Shown here: piece by piece, positions 12,001 to 23,106 of the stretch
Numbering within the stretch: the first letter of the stretch is position 1
How the letters are laid out: each line of letters opens with the position of its first letter
Source of the DNA: Tetracentron sinense
Taxonomy: Eukaryota > Streptophyta > Magnoliopsida > Trochodendrales > Trochodendraceae
Reading direction: 5' to 3'
NCBI GenBank assembly: GCA_015143295.1
Contig: CM026562.1
Coordinates: forward strand, 12,924,041 to 12,988,040
Length of the DNA: 64,000 nucleotides
Made by a program: the position numbers and the translations under genes
The notes under the pieces: model-generated
Told to the model about the DNA's origin: nothing
What the model saw: only the letters and a program-made list of their open reading frames with translations
Database searches by the model: none

Positions 12001-12326
12001 AGTGTTGCTCAAATTGTCAGTCAAATGTTAGGGGTTGGACATGTTGTCCTAGCATTGGGATAAGTGAGAGAGACATGTATTTTGGGACTTTCTTTTAGGG
12101 ATTTTCATGTAGACTTAAGTTGGTAACTCAAGTGTTGAACTCTTGTGTACATATTAGAATTTTTATTAAGTAAATTGTTTATGTTAACACTTGGAAGAAC
12201 ATTTATAGAAAAGAAATTTTCAGTTCACTATTTAGCTTACCCTATATGCTTCTACAGGGTGGTTATTGTGATAAGTAACGAGCCCAAATATCGCCTAACT
12301 CTTAGGGGTTATTTTGGGGAGTTACA
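9048..12326 (+). repeat. 3' LTR of Tekay-like element (3,279 bp)
   Basis: Starts TGTAGAACCCC and ends GTTACA, followed by the target duplicate TCTTC at 12327-12331. It carries the same modules as the 5' LTR: palindromes at 9866-10040 (perfect 18-mer at 10004-10021), TATAAATA at 10096-10103, the hairpin at 10961-10976 and a tandem hairpin array at about 11005-11640. It is 78 bp shorter than the 5' LTR, in part because of a deletion just after the TATA box. Confidence 0.88.
11005..11640 (+). repeat. Tandem hairpin array in the 3' LTR
   Basis: Counterpart of the array at about 4690-5330: alternating CTAATG/CATTAG and CTAGTG/CACTAG units of about 54 bp, ending with CTAGTA/TACTAG units. Unit order differs a little from the 5' LTR. 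Confidence 0.75.
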
Positions 12327-13650
12327 TCTTCCTACCAAAGAAATTGATGGGGTAAGAATACCCAAGGTAAAAGAAGAATGGACCAAGGCCGATATTAAAC
12401 TTATCCAAATAAATGCTAAGGCAATTAGTAATTTATATTATGCTTTAAGTCCTCAAGAGTTTAATAGAGTGTCGGATGTGACATAGCCAAGGAGATTTGG
12501 AATAAACTCCAAGTCACCTATGAGGGTACTAATCAAGTAAAGGAAGAAAAGATTTGTATGTTAGTTTATAAATATGAACTATTTAAAATGAAAAAAGATG
12601 AGTCCATAGGAGATATGTTTACAAGATTTACTAACATTTTAAATGGACTAAAGTCTCTTGGTAAGATCTATTCAAATACATAAAATGTGAGGAAGGTGCT
12701 TTGTTCACCACCAAAAGAATGGTCTCCAAAGGTGACTACCATCCAAGAAGCCAAAGATTTAATCAAGTTTCAAATGGAAGAGCTACTTGGGTCACTAATG
12801 ATTCATGAAGTCACTATGAAAGGGCATCAAGAGGATGAGCCCAAGCTCAAGAAAGGCCTTGCCTTAAAAGTCTCTCAAGTAATTGAGAGTGAGGAGGAGG
12901 AAAGTGATGAGAATGATGATACTACCCTAATGACAAGAAGGTTCAAGAAATTCCTCAAACATAAGAAGAATTTCAAGAAGAGGCCCTACAAGAAGGAATT
13001 CTCCAAAGAAGTAGCTAAGGGAGAATCAAGCAAGAAGGACCCCATCATATACTTTGAATGCAAGAAGCCGGGACATATCAAAACTGACTGTCCTCAACTC
13101 AAAAAGAGCCAAAGATATAGCAAAAAAGGCTATGAAGGTAGCTTGGGATGATTCCGATGAATGCAGATCCGAATGCTCAAGTGATGAGGAAGTTGTTAAC
13201 CTTTGTCCCATGGCAAATAAAGAAAATGATGAGGTAAAATCTTCTCCTAATGATTCCCTTTCATATGAAGAGATTAGAAAAGCCTTTGATGAATTATATA
13301 TAGAATTTAGAAAACTTGGCTCAAAGAACAAAGTCCTTAAAAAGGATAATCTTTTACTTTCAAGCTTAAATGAAATTTTGCAAAAAGAAAGAGATGATTT
13401 TCTAAAAGAAATTGAAATTTTGAAAAAGAAGGAATTGATAGTTGTTCAAGAACCTCAACCTTCTGATAATGAATGTGATGAGCTTAAAGCTAAGCTTGAG
13501 GACTTAACAAAATCCTTGCACATTTTTGTAAATGGTGAAAAGAATCTAGAAAAGATTCTTAGCCAACAAAGATGTTTGTTTGGAAAAGCCGGAATTGGCT
13601 ATCAACCCTTTACCAAACAAAAAAATTATGAGAAATTCTTTAATGTATAA
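12327..13650 (+). pseudogene. gag: Gag C-terminal part, old Sirevirus
   Basis: The coding resumes right after the Tekay-like insertion with the residues expected from the minus-strand copy (LPTKEIDG, then IKLIQINAKAISNLYYALSPQ). Frameshifts and stops break it at about 12485, 12680 and 13150. A basic region precedes a zinc-knuckle remnant around 13050-13100 in which the first Cys is Tyr (YFEC, then KKPGHIKTDC). An acidic and then coiled-coil segment follows (about 13150-13600). It is non-functional. Confidence 0.8.
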
Positions 13651-13899
13651 CCCAAAACTTTAAAGACTCCTTCAAATGCATTTTATAAATTCTATTGTAA
13701 TAAAAGTAAAAATAAAAATGTAGTCAAGAAAATTTGGGTCCCAAATGGAACATTCATTCCCAAGACTAACCTTAAAGGACCAAAGATGGTTTAGGTTCAA
13801 AGGAAAACTATCCTCCCAAGACCAAAAATAAGTCCATTTGGGTACCAACCAAAATGGTTTGGGTACTGGGAGGAACATATCTTAGAGTTACTTAAATTT

Positions 13900-15313
13900 A
13901 TCTTGTAGGTATGTTTGAAGTCTATCTCCTCCAAGATTAAATGATTCTTGGATAGCGGTTGCTCAAGGCATATGTCGGGAAATAAAAGTCTGTTTATATC
14001 AATCACTCCTAAAGATGGAGGACATGTGACATTCAGGGACAACGCAAAAGAGAAGATCATCGGCATAGGTAATGTTGGTAAGTATGACACTACTTGTATT
14101 GAAATGTTCTTATAGTAGAAGGCTTGAAACATAATCTTATTAACATTAGCCAATTATGTGATAAAGGATTGAATGCTTCTTTTAAAGCTAATATGTACAT
14201 AATTAAAGATTAAGACAATGTTAACACTACATTTATTGCACATAGAAATGAGAATGTTTATACTCTTAATTTTGATGAATTAACTTCACAAAATATGATT
14301 TGTTTCTCCGCTTTAAATGAAATTAGTTGGCTATGACATAGAAGATTAGGTCATGCTAGTATGGATTTATTGTCTAAATTATCTAAGACTGATCATTAAA
14401 GGATTGCTTAAAACTAAGTTTTCTAAAGATAAAGTATGTAATGCATGCCAATTAGGAAAAAAAATTAAAATATATTTTCAAAAGAAGAAAGATATTTCCA
14501 CTTCTAGATCATTAGAACTATTGCATATAGATTTGTTTGGTCCAAATGATATTGCTAGCTTAGAAGGAAAACTATATGCCTTTATAATTGTTAATGATTA
14601 CTCTAGATATTCATGGGTATTGGTTTTAGCTCATAAGAGTGAAGCTCATTTACTATTTGCTAAATTTTGTAAAAGAGTTTAAAATGAAAAGGGCTATGCA
14701 ATAAATAACATTAGAAGTGATAGAGGTGGAGAATTTAAAAACAAAGAACTTAAAATTTTTTGTGAAGAAAATGGTTTTAATCATAACTTCTCCGCACTCA
14801 AAACACCTCAACAAAATGGAGTTGTTGAACGTAAAAATAGATCACTTCAAAAAATGGGTAGAACAATGCTTAATGAACATAAACTAACTAATTATTTTTG
14901 GGTTGAAACTATAAACACTGTATGCTATGTAATTAAGGGTTGTTATAAGAAACAAACTAAATAAGACGCCCTATGAGCTTTGGAAAGGAAAATCACGTAA
15001 CATAAGTTACTTTAGAGTGTTTGGTTATAAATGTTTCATATTAAATGATAAACACTGTCTAAAGAAATTTGACTATAAATCAAATGAAGGTATTTTCCTT
15101 GGATATTTCTTTAATAGTAAAGCTTATAGAGTTTTTAATAAATCATCTTTAGTAGTGGAAGGAATTATTCATGTTATATTTGATGAAGCTAATCTATTTG
15201 AGTTAACTAAACCTATTGAAGATGATGTACGTGAAAATGTTAATAAAATATCTAAAGATATCTCAAACATTGAAATAAACAAGGAAGAAAAGGAAAAAGA
15301 AATTAATGAATAA
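13900..15313 (+). pseudogene. pol: Protease and integrase remnants, old Sirevirus
   Basis: The aspartic protease motif LDSGCSRHMSGNKSLF is encoded around 13945-13995 (DSG codons 13951-13959), but the preceding conserved Trp codon is TGA. The pre-integrase zinc region and integrase core follow: HIDLFGPND (about 14524), then NIRSDRGGEF (about 14710) and NGVVERKNRSLQ (about 14817), the D, D and E motifs. Single-base indels and stops split it into pieces (for example after 14682 and near 14960). The C-terminal GYKCFILN and GIFLGY motifs lie in 15017-15313. Confidence 0.82.
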
Positions 15314-16930
15314 TCTAACCAAGAAAATTCCTTTGAAATTGAAAATGAGGAAGAAAATAAAAATGAAAATGGGTATCAACTCCCTAAAACATATAAAATA
15401 GTGAAAGATCATCCTAAAGAACTTGTTTTAGGAGATATGGAAAAAGGTGTAAGAACAAGAAGAAATCTTTGTAATAATTTGACATTCTTATCTCAAATTA
15501 AACCTAAGAATGCAATTGAAACTATTAATGATGAATCATGGGCAATTGCTGTGTAAGAATAACTTAATCAATTTGAAAGAAATCAAGTTTGGAACTTAGT
15601 TCTTAGACCAAATGATAAATCAACCATTGGAACAAAATGAGTATTTAGAAATAAAAATGATGAAAATGATAATATCATTAAAAATAAAGCAAGAATGGTA
15701 GCCCAAGGTTACAACCAAGAGGAATGAATTTATTATGAAGAAACCTTTGCTCCTGTTGCTAGACATGAGGCAATAAGAATTACTTGCATATGCTAGTTAT
15801 AAAGATTTCAGACTTTTCCAAATGGATGTTAAAAGTGTATTTTTAAATAGATATATTTCAAAAGAAATCTATGTTGAACAATCTCCTTGTTTTGAAGATC
15901 ACAAAAATCCTAATTATGTGTTTAAATTAACTAAAGATTTATATGGATTAAAACAAGCTACTAGAGCTTGGTATGATAGACATAGTAGATTTTTGTTTGA
16001 AAATGGATTTATTAGAGGAAAAATTGACACAACTTTGTTTGTAAAGACCAAAAATAAAGATATGCTTATTGTACAAATCTATATTGATGATATTATTTTT
16101 AGGTCTACCAATGAAATTTTATGTCAAGAGTTCTCTCAGACTATGTAGGATGAAATTGAAATGAGTATGAAGGGAGAACTGAATTTCTTCCTCGGACTTC
16201 AAATAAAACAAAGCAATGAAGGAACCTTTATCAACTAAGCTAAGTATACAAAGGAACTTCTCAAGAAATTAAGGATGAAAAATGGGTAAGTGTTGAAGAG
16301 AAGAAATATAGAGGTATGATTAGTAGCTTGCTTTATTTAACTGCTAGTTGACCTGATATAATGTTTAGTGTATATATTTGTGCTAAATTTCAGTTTTGTC
16401 CTAAAGAAACTCATATAACTACCGTGAAAAGAATTTTTCAATATTTGTTAGGCATCGATTTAGGGTTATGGTATCCCAAGAACACTTCACTAGAATTATT
16501 TAGTTATTCCGATGTTGACTTTGTTGGATGCAAAGTTGATCGGAAAAGTACTAGTGATACTTTCTACTTCCTAGTACACTCTCTTGTTTCATGGTTTAGC
16601 AAGAAACAAAATTCAGTAGCTTTGTCCACAGCTGAAGCTGAGTATGTAGCTGCTGAAAGTTATTGTGCTCAAACTTTGTACATGAAACAACAATTAGAGG
16701 ATTTCAAACTTTATTATAACAAAATCCCTATCAAATGTGATAATACTAATGCAATATGTATGACTAAAAATCCTATTCAACATTCTAGAACAAAGCACAT
16801 TAAAATAAGATATCATTTCATAAGAGACCATGTTCAAAATAGAGATGTAATTTTAGAATTTGTTGATACAAATAATCAATTAGCTGACATCTTCACTAAA
16901 CCTCTTCAATATGAAAGATTAGCACTTTAA
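15314..16930 (+). pseudogene. pol: Reverse transcriptase and RNase H remnants, old Sirevirus
   Basis: RT motifs appear in order in several frames: KARMVAQGYNQE (about 15690), [11 protein letters not shown] (about 15817), LYGLKQATRAWYDR (about 15940) and the catalytic YIDD at 16080-16091. RNase H follows in one open frame, 16361-16928, with [30 protein letters not shown] and IKCDNTNAICM, ending at LADIFTKPL. Stops at about 15556 and 16148, a TAA near 16240 and frameshifts near 15720 and 16280 destroy the RT. Confidence 0.83.
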
Positions 16931-17557
16931 GGAGAGAATTAAGCATGACTAAGCTAAGTGAATTGAAATGATCTTATCAGAAAAATGATTAAAAAGATTA
17001 TCAAGAAAATCCTTATTCAAAATCAAAATTGAATGCTTGATAATGTTTGCACATTGATTTAATGCTTGAAATGGTAATTTTGGTAGTTAAAAGATTATTA
17101 CAAAACAAAGAAAAATTGATTTAAAATGAAAAATTAATGTTTCTAAAAAATTTAGCATGAAACATCGACGTCTAAATCCTAAATATCGAAGTCTCAAGGT
17201 TATTTTTTTGGTGTTTAGTTTCTGTTTCAAGCTAAACGTCGATGTCTCAAGTTCAGGACTTTTCAAACATCAACTTTTGTGTAAGAAACAGTAGCTTGCT
17301 TAAGACCAAGCGTCGACGTAAATTGTTTAATAAACTCCAAACGTCAACGTTTGGCCTCTTGAGTATAAAATACCTAAAACCCTATTTTCTTTTCCAAAAC
17401 CCCTTCTTCGTGCACGACTGTTCTTCTTTCCTCCAAACCCTCTTCAAATCTTCTTTTTCACTCAAAATATTCCAAAACCACCTCAATCTCATTCCATTAC
17501 CTTCTAAAACTTCCATTTAATTCTAAAATCATTTTCCCCAAATTTGTTTGAGCAAAA
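16931..17557 (+). promoter_or_regulatory. Spacer with palindrome cluster and TATA box before the third ORF
   Basis: Between pol and the third ORF, palindromes of the same word as this element's LTR reappear: around 17162-17172, 17234-17246, 17309-17322 and 17338-17354 (CAAACGTCAACGTTTGG). TATAAAAT follows at 17364-17371 and the third ORF begins at 17558. The arrangement copies that of the LTR and suggests an internal promoter. No coding frame is seen here. Confidence 0.55.
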
Positions 17558-19342
17558 ATGCCTCTGAGAATAAAGCTGCCATCAAAGAAACCTGGAAAAG
17601 AGAAGAAAAAGACCTCAGTAAAAGGCAAGGAGAAAGAAGCTTCAACTTCAGAAAATCCAGCTCCAGCACCAGTGTACTTTGAGTCTGATAAGCATGCATT
17701 AAGATTCAATAAAATCTCCATCAAGCTGAAACCATTCCTCGGTAAGATTGTAAACTTCAAGTTCTTCTCAGATAATGGCCTCAATGTCATTTCTGATCAT
17801 TTTCAATCTCTGCATTGAACCTCTTTTCTTGAATCCAATGAGGCCATGCATCCTTACCTAATGCTTCAGTTTTATCTTCACTTGAAATATGATGAAAATC
17901 CAAAACTATTTCATCCCGTGTTCATGGAAAAGAAATTTCTTTTCCAAAAAGAGTTTTAGAACAAATTTTAAACTCCCCAGTGGTGACTTTCAACTCTACA
18001 CCACTAACCAGTGGGCTGTACACCATGGTTTCGATGTCATTTCTGCCTTGAAAGTCATTTGCATTAATAAAAACATTTCTAAAGAGTTTCAACCTGGAGT
18101 AAAAGATCTTACTCTGGAAGCCCCACCACATAATTTCCTATAACCTAGTCCCTAGAGGTGGTGGTGGGGATCATGTTTCATTTTTTGATGTTTTCTTGAT
18201 GTGGTGCATCCTCACCACATAGCATATTAACCTTACATTCATTATACTTCATGTGATGCTTGATGCATCTAAGAAGAATAAAAGTCATATGCCTTTTGGT
18301 CAAACTCTTACCCGTCTTTTAAAATTCTTTCGATGTCTCTTCCATCTCTATAAGGATCAGATAGAGGCCACTGACTTTGACTTCTACTCAGTTGGCACTC
18401 TAAAGAGAATAAGATATGTTTGGGTAGCACACCAAAATGTCTGGGTCTCAAAACCCACTTATTCAGATCCTCCTTCCATCCCTCCTCCTACTCCTGCTCC
18501 TGATTCTATTCCTATTCCTACCCCTACTCCTGTTATTCCTCCCTCCTCAGCAGCAGGTCCAGAGACAGAGCCCGAGATAGAGGTAGAGCTAGAGCTAGAG
18601 ACAGAGGGAGAGGCAGAGGGTGAGCCAGAGTGGGCAGAGGTTATGATTGAGGCTGAGTTTCTTGAGTCTTCTCGGAGACAAGACTCACCTCATTTTGAGG
18701 ATTCAGGGCCATTTTTAAAGCCTCCTAGCAGACCAAGAGTGAGTGATGATCAGATGATCCTCATGACAGGGCAGATAGCCTCCATGGCTTTGAGCATGGA
18801 GCAATTTCAGCTGGAGATGAGAAAGAGCCAGCTTTAATTTTAGGCAGCCATGAGAGAGAGCATTGTGAGCCTCCAGTCTGAGACTAGAGATAGACTGACA
18901 CCTCTAGAGTCCAGGATGGATGATATTCAGTCTGAGATGGTCAGGAGGACTGAGCAAGTAGAACCTCATTTGGAGGAGTTGAGATTGCCGAAGAGGTAAT
19001 CAAGAATAGAGTGGATTCTATTATATCTTTGATTAAGAGGAAGGCTATAGATGCCTTAGTTGTTAGTGAGAGGCTGAGTGATGATGTCACCAGCATTGGG
19101 AAGGCAGTGAATGTTCAAGCCTCCTACCTCCATCAGATGTCTACTTTGTTGGATGCTCAGCCCCAGCCATCGGTGAAATGACCTCAAGAGTCACTCAGGT
19201 AGCCATTGAGATGATGAGTATTCGGAACAAGTTAGCTCACATTCTTGTCCCTCTTGATGTGGTAGTTCCAGAAAAACCTCAGTTTAAGTCCTCAAAGCAA
19301 GTAATCTCAAGTGATAGTTCTGACTCTAAGGACTTGTCCAAG
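17558..19342 (+). pseudogene. Third ORF (env-like / putative plant transposon protein) of old Sirevirus, broken
   Basis: It starts MPLRIKLPSKKPGKEKKK with a basic N-terminus, then a region matching the minus-strand third ORF (LPSGDFQLYTTNQW; compare LPSGEFQNYTTN), then a Pro-rich stretch (about 18470-18545), a strongly acidic Glu stretch (about 18560-18650) and a helical C-terminus. Stops at 17816 and 18837 and several frameshifts break it. It resembles the uncharacterised plant transposon-protein domain that follows pol in Sireviruses; older literature calls this ORF env-like, but I see no convincing signal peptide or membrane anchor. Function is unknown. The C-terminal end (lysine- and serine-rich) continues at 21348-21419 after a CACTA insertion. 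Confidence 0.7.
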
Positions 19343-19409
19343 CACTACAAAAATAATGGCCTACCACGGTGGATTTTTTGCGACATTATGGTAATACTAC
19401 CGCAACCTA

Positions 19410-19655
19410 AGGTATAACACGGCGGTATTATAATACCGCCGTCTATGACTGTTTTCGGGATGAAATTCATGGCGGGTAATTAATACCCGCCGTAGTATGT
19501 GATATATTGCGGCGAGTTTACTCATAACCGTCGTGGAATGATTTCCCTCCAACCTTTTGGATTCCCGCCTTTGCAACATGGCACGACGAGTTTAAAAATA
19601 ACCGCAGTTATATGTATATATATTACGGCGGTAATTTGAAACCGCCGTGATATTA
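19410..19655. repeat. Subterminal GC-rich hairpin repeats of the CACTA element
   Basis: Five short inverted repeats built on CGGCGGT and ACCGCCG with AT-rich loops lie at about 19419-19440, 19471-19491, 19511-19535, 19583-19608 and 19624-19648. A further CCGCCGT lies at 21316-21322 near the other end. Subterminal repeats are the usual binding sites for CACTA transposase; here each is itself a hairpin. Confidence 0.65.
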
Positions 19656-19689
19656 ATTAATATTAACCCTGATAATTTCTTCTTTCTTC

Positions 19690-19822
19690 CTCCCCTTCTC
19701 TCCTGCTCTCTTTGCTCTCTCCGGTCACTCCACGACCATCGACCACCTGAAATCCGGCGAGTCCATGATCTCCGATGACCACCTCCAGCAGCTCCACGAT
19801 CTCCCTCTCCACGCTCAGGTAA
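19690..19822 (+). other. Possible captured exon fragment inside CACTA
   Basis: A GC-rich island in an AT-rich element is open in one plus frame, reads as ordinary protein-like sequence (about 19724-19822, including DHLKSGES and DDHLQQLHDLPLHAQ) and ends in CAG|GTAATC, a plausible splice donor. CACTA elements are known to carry host gene fragments. I do not recognise the source gene, and the minus strand is open as well, so this could be chance. Confidence 0.3.
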
Positions 19823-20544
19823 TCACTCTCTCTATGCATGCAAGCGATTTTTTTTAGTGTGTAGCTTTCTCTCTCTCTCTTAACTCCAGCCACCTTCGGC
19901 TACCTCCGGGAACTCCACCTCTGACAGCTCCTGAAGCCATAGCAAGCTTGTAGACCCCCTTCTCCTCTCTGACAACAGTAAGTAAGTCCGTGAATGTTCA
20001 TTCTCTTGCTTTTCATTTGTTTAATTTCATTTTTTTTTGGTTTGTACTTATTTTGTTCCATTATATTTTTTTGAATTTATGCTTTGTGATTAGTTGATTA
20101 TGGTTTCTTCTGCTAACTGGGGGTTGTATGAACTCTGTACGGGGAGGTGATGTAATTTCGTTGGAGATTTTTCTTGTTGTCTTATTTTTCTTTGTACTCG
20201 TGGTTGTTAAATTGAAGTTGAATTTGCTTAATTTTACTAGTAATGGTGAATTTTGTAACTGGGTCTATATTTTTTTCAGTAATCTTAGGATAAACTAGAT
20301 GATTTTGAATTTTATATTTTTAGACTAATTCCTCTTGTTCAATTATGTTATAGGTAATTTTTTTAAGACCAAATAAATTATGAGAAATCATAGAACTCAT
20401 TTATGGATTGTTAAAGAGGTCCTATTTGACATTAGATTTTTACCATTATTGAAGTTGTGAATTAGTGTAGGGTAATTAATTTTAGGTTAATTTTAATTGC
20501 TTAATTTTAGTTCTAGGGGAAAAATAACCTTTGGTTATGATTAA

Positions 20545-21090
20545 CTGCAATTAAAGAGGGCTCTACAAGCCACCATGTATCACTTTTAAGACCCACTAAC
20601 TATGGTTAAAACTCACTCAGCCCTAGGATTCATCCATCAAACCTTGGTGTTTAGAAAAAAAAAAAACCTTAAGTTGTTTATGCTTAACCACAATTAAAGG
20701 GAGTTCTACAAGCCGTCACGTGTCCCCTTTAACGCACTCTAACTATGGTTAAAATTCACTCACCCCTAGGATTTATCCATTTAATCTTCATTTTTAGAAA
20801 AAAAACTCGAAGGTTGATAATGCTTAACCACAATTAAAGGGGGATCTACGAGCCGCCACGTGTCCCCTTTAAGACCTACTTAATTGTGCTTCAGATTCAC
20901 TCATCCCTAGGATTAATCCATCTGCACTTGCTTTTAAGAAAATAATCAAAATATTAACCTTAGATTAATTATGTTTAACCATAGTTAAAGGATCTCTAAA
21001 AATCGCCATGTGTCCCTTGTAATACCCACTAACTATGGTTAAGATTCACTCACCCCTAGAGTTCATCCAATCTAACATTGGTTTTTATAA
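20545..21090. repeat. Four tandem repeats of about 140 bp in CACTA
   Basis: Each unit contains an ATTAAAGG block, GCCACGTGTCCC-like bases, TTAA-GACCC-ACTAACTATGGTTAA, a CACCCCTAGGATTCATCC stretch and a poly-A/CTTA segment. Copies begin near 20548, 20693, 20830 and 20985. A diverged reverse-complement copy lies at about 58775-58835 in the hAT-like element. Confidence 0.7.
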
Positions 21091-21344
21091 AAATATATAT
21101 ATACTTGATTTTGGAAATATATATTAACCTTAAGTTGATATTATTAACCTTGGTTAGAAATCAATAATCATTTATTTCATTGAATTAACTAACCTTGTGT
21201 TGAAAAAGGGTAATTTAGATATTTTAATATGTTTAAATGATGATATCATCAAAATTATTATTTACAAAATATACTTATTAGCTTATTTAAGATGTGGCAA
21301 ACGCTACATCTAGACCGCCGTAAAAAAGCTCAAGTTTTGTAGTG

Positions 21345-21862
21345 AAGGCAGCATCCTCCAAGAAGAATCCCACATCAAAGCCTGATCACAAGAGGAAGAG
21401 AGAAAACTTGAGCTGAAGACTATTTTCTTCTCACTTTTTATTACTTGGATGTATTGTCTTTTTGGTTGTAATTTTTTTTTGGGGGCAATAAAAATTCTTG
21501 TACCTAAATTTTTGAAACTTCTCTTGGTTTAAAATATGGTTAAATAAACATATATAGGAGAGAAGCTCATGGAACTTCTCTTGGTTTAAAATGAATGATA
21601 TATTCTCATATTCTTTATGGAACTTCTCTTGGTTCATTTCTTTGTGGAACTTCTCTTGGTTTTCTTAGGATTAACCTTTTGTTGAAAATAAATATCTCTT
21701 GAAATGTCTAAAATATGCATATAAGTCAAACTTTGATCAAATTTATATGAATGCATATGTTTAGGGGGAGCTACCTCAAATACTTTATTTAAAATCATAT
21801 ATTGAGGGGGAGCTTAATCTCAAGTCATTTCATTATTATGTCATCATCAAAAAGGGGGAGAT
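21345..21862 (+). other. 3' region of old Sirevirus: end of third ORF, minisatellite, repeated polypurine tracts
   Basis: The third ORF tail runs to about 21419. Five copies of AACTTCTCTTGGTT lie between about 21517 and 21661. Purine tracts of the AGGGGGAG type occur at about 21762, 21805 and 21852-21860, the last directly before the LTR. Repeated polypurine tracts are a known Sirevirus trait. Confidence 0.7.
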
Positions 21863-22628
21863 TTTTAGTGTAAGGTTATATCTCTGTGTACCCCTAATAA
21901 TTTTGATTATGGCACAATAATGCAATGAACATTTTAGTACTAATTGTTCTACCAAGTGTATGTCGATTTCAGATTTAAGGAACATTAGTCCATCTCTTAA
22001 GAAAGATTCAACATGTCAAAGAGATAGCTCAAATCAAAGCCAATATCATTTGATGAAAAAGAAATCAAGACAAAAGGCTACAAGAGCCAAATTGCAAATT
22101 GAACTCAAAAGAAGATTCAAGAAGTCACCACAATGTTCAAGTTAGGTCATGAAGCCAAAGAAGAAAATCATTCAAAATCAAGACAAGGAAAGTGAAGACT
22201 CAAGAAAGCTTTATTGATTTATTTTGAGAGTCTAGGACTTATGTATAAAGTCCTCTTTTGATCGAAAGTTAAAAGGCTCAAAAGCCTAGATTTACCTTAG
22301 GAAACCTTAACTTAATTGAAGAACAATCCAAGGCCCTAGAATATCTTAAAAGTTGACCAAAAACATGATAAAGGAAAGCTCAAAAGCCTATGAATTTATT
22401 CACATGTTAAAGGTCTTTTAAAACAGAGTATTTGATGAGTTTATAGTGCAGACGTCGATGTCTGAGAATGAGAGACCTTTAAACGTCAATGTTTGGTGTT
22501 TACAGTAACCCATAATTTTTTCTATCTTTGCAAACATCGATGTCTGAGATGGAAACATTGATGTTTGAGAGTAACAGTATTTAAAGAAAAATTCTGTGTT
22601 GTAAACGTTGACGTCTCAATGCTAAACA
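21863..22628 (+). repeat. 3' LTR of old Sirevirus, first part
   Basis: The start is placed by alignment with the minus-strand Sirevirus LTR, which begins TGTTAGCC at 53262; here the second base has changed (TTTTAG). It runs into palindromes centred at 22456.5, 22487.5, 22538.5, 22559.5 and 22609.5 (spacings 31, 51, 21, 50, as in the 5' LTR) and is split after 22628 by an LTR-type insertion. It continues at 40966. Confidence 0.8.
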
Positions 22629-23106
22629 TGTTAGATTTGATGCCTAGAAAAGTCATTTAAATTGTAAGATTCTTATTAATTTGATTAATAGTGACTTTTA
22701 CTTTATCTATTGTGAATTCATTATGAGTAATTGACCATAATCATGAGATGATCTATACGATATGAGATATCGACAAAGGTTCATAGGATATATTGTAGAA
22801 AAGCTATGTGATGGGACTATCACAGGCAGATATAGCGTTCCAGTTCCTTATACCTTATATAGTCACAGCTATGGATGAAGCTGGGCACTTCACTTATATG
22901 GCTGCCACAATGCAAAGATGTTCTCAATGGTTGAGATGTAGTTTTATCTCAAACTATTGTAGTGGAGAATACACATTAGCATATGGGTGATTAAAATGTA
23001 CACTGATTGATTGCATGCAATGAGAGACCTCTTGCATAAACATACTATCAGATAATTGGTCTCTCATTCACATTGAACAGTTTTGATCCTTATATCTGAT
23101 GAGTTC
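22629..23106 (+). repeat. LTR-type insertion, left part (split)
   Basis: Starts TGTTAGATTTGATG and matches 56336-56818 of the intact solo LTR on the right of the window. It is interrupted after AGTTC at 23102-23106 by the three-LTR Sirevirus block and continues at 39245. The flank AAACA (22624-22628) against AACCG (40966-40970) fits a 5 bp target duplication of AAACG with one change on each side. Confidence 0.8.

Larger units (their letters stand above)
2640..12326 (+). mobile_element. Gag-only Tekay-like Gypsy element with 3.3 kb LTRs
   Basis: A 9,687 bp element that starts TGTAGAACCCC, ends GTTACA and is flanked by an exact 5 bp target duplication TCTTC at 2635-2639 and 12327-12331. The LTRs are 2640-5996 and 9048-12326. 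The internal region is only 3,051 bp and holds a gag frame and no protease, RT, RNase H or integrase that I can find, so it is non-autonomous and must have borrowed pol in trans. Very long LTRs and the Gag sequence fit the chromovirus Tekay/Del group; this assignment is by resemblance only. The element disrupts the gag of the surrounding Sirevirus. Confidence 0.88.
19343..21344. mobile_element. Non-autonomous CACTA transposon (2,002 bp)
   Basis: Its ends are CACTACAAAA and TTTTGTAGTG, perfect terminal inverted repeats of at least 10 bp. A 3 bp target duplication AAG flanks it (19340-19342 and 21345-21347). These are diagnostic of the CACTA (En/Spm) superfamily. No transposase frame is present, so it depends on an autonomous relative. 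It carries subterminal GC-rich hairpins (19410-19655), a short GC-rich exon-like stretch (19690-19822) and four tandem repeats (20545-21090). It interrupts the third ORF of the old Sirevirus. Confidence 0.92.
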
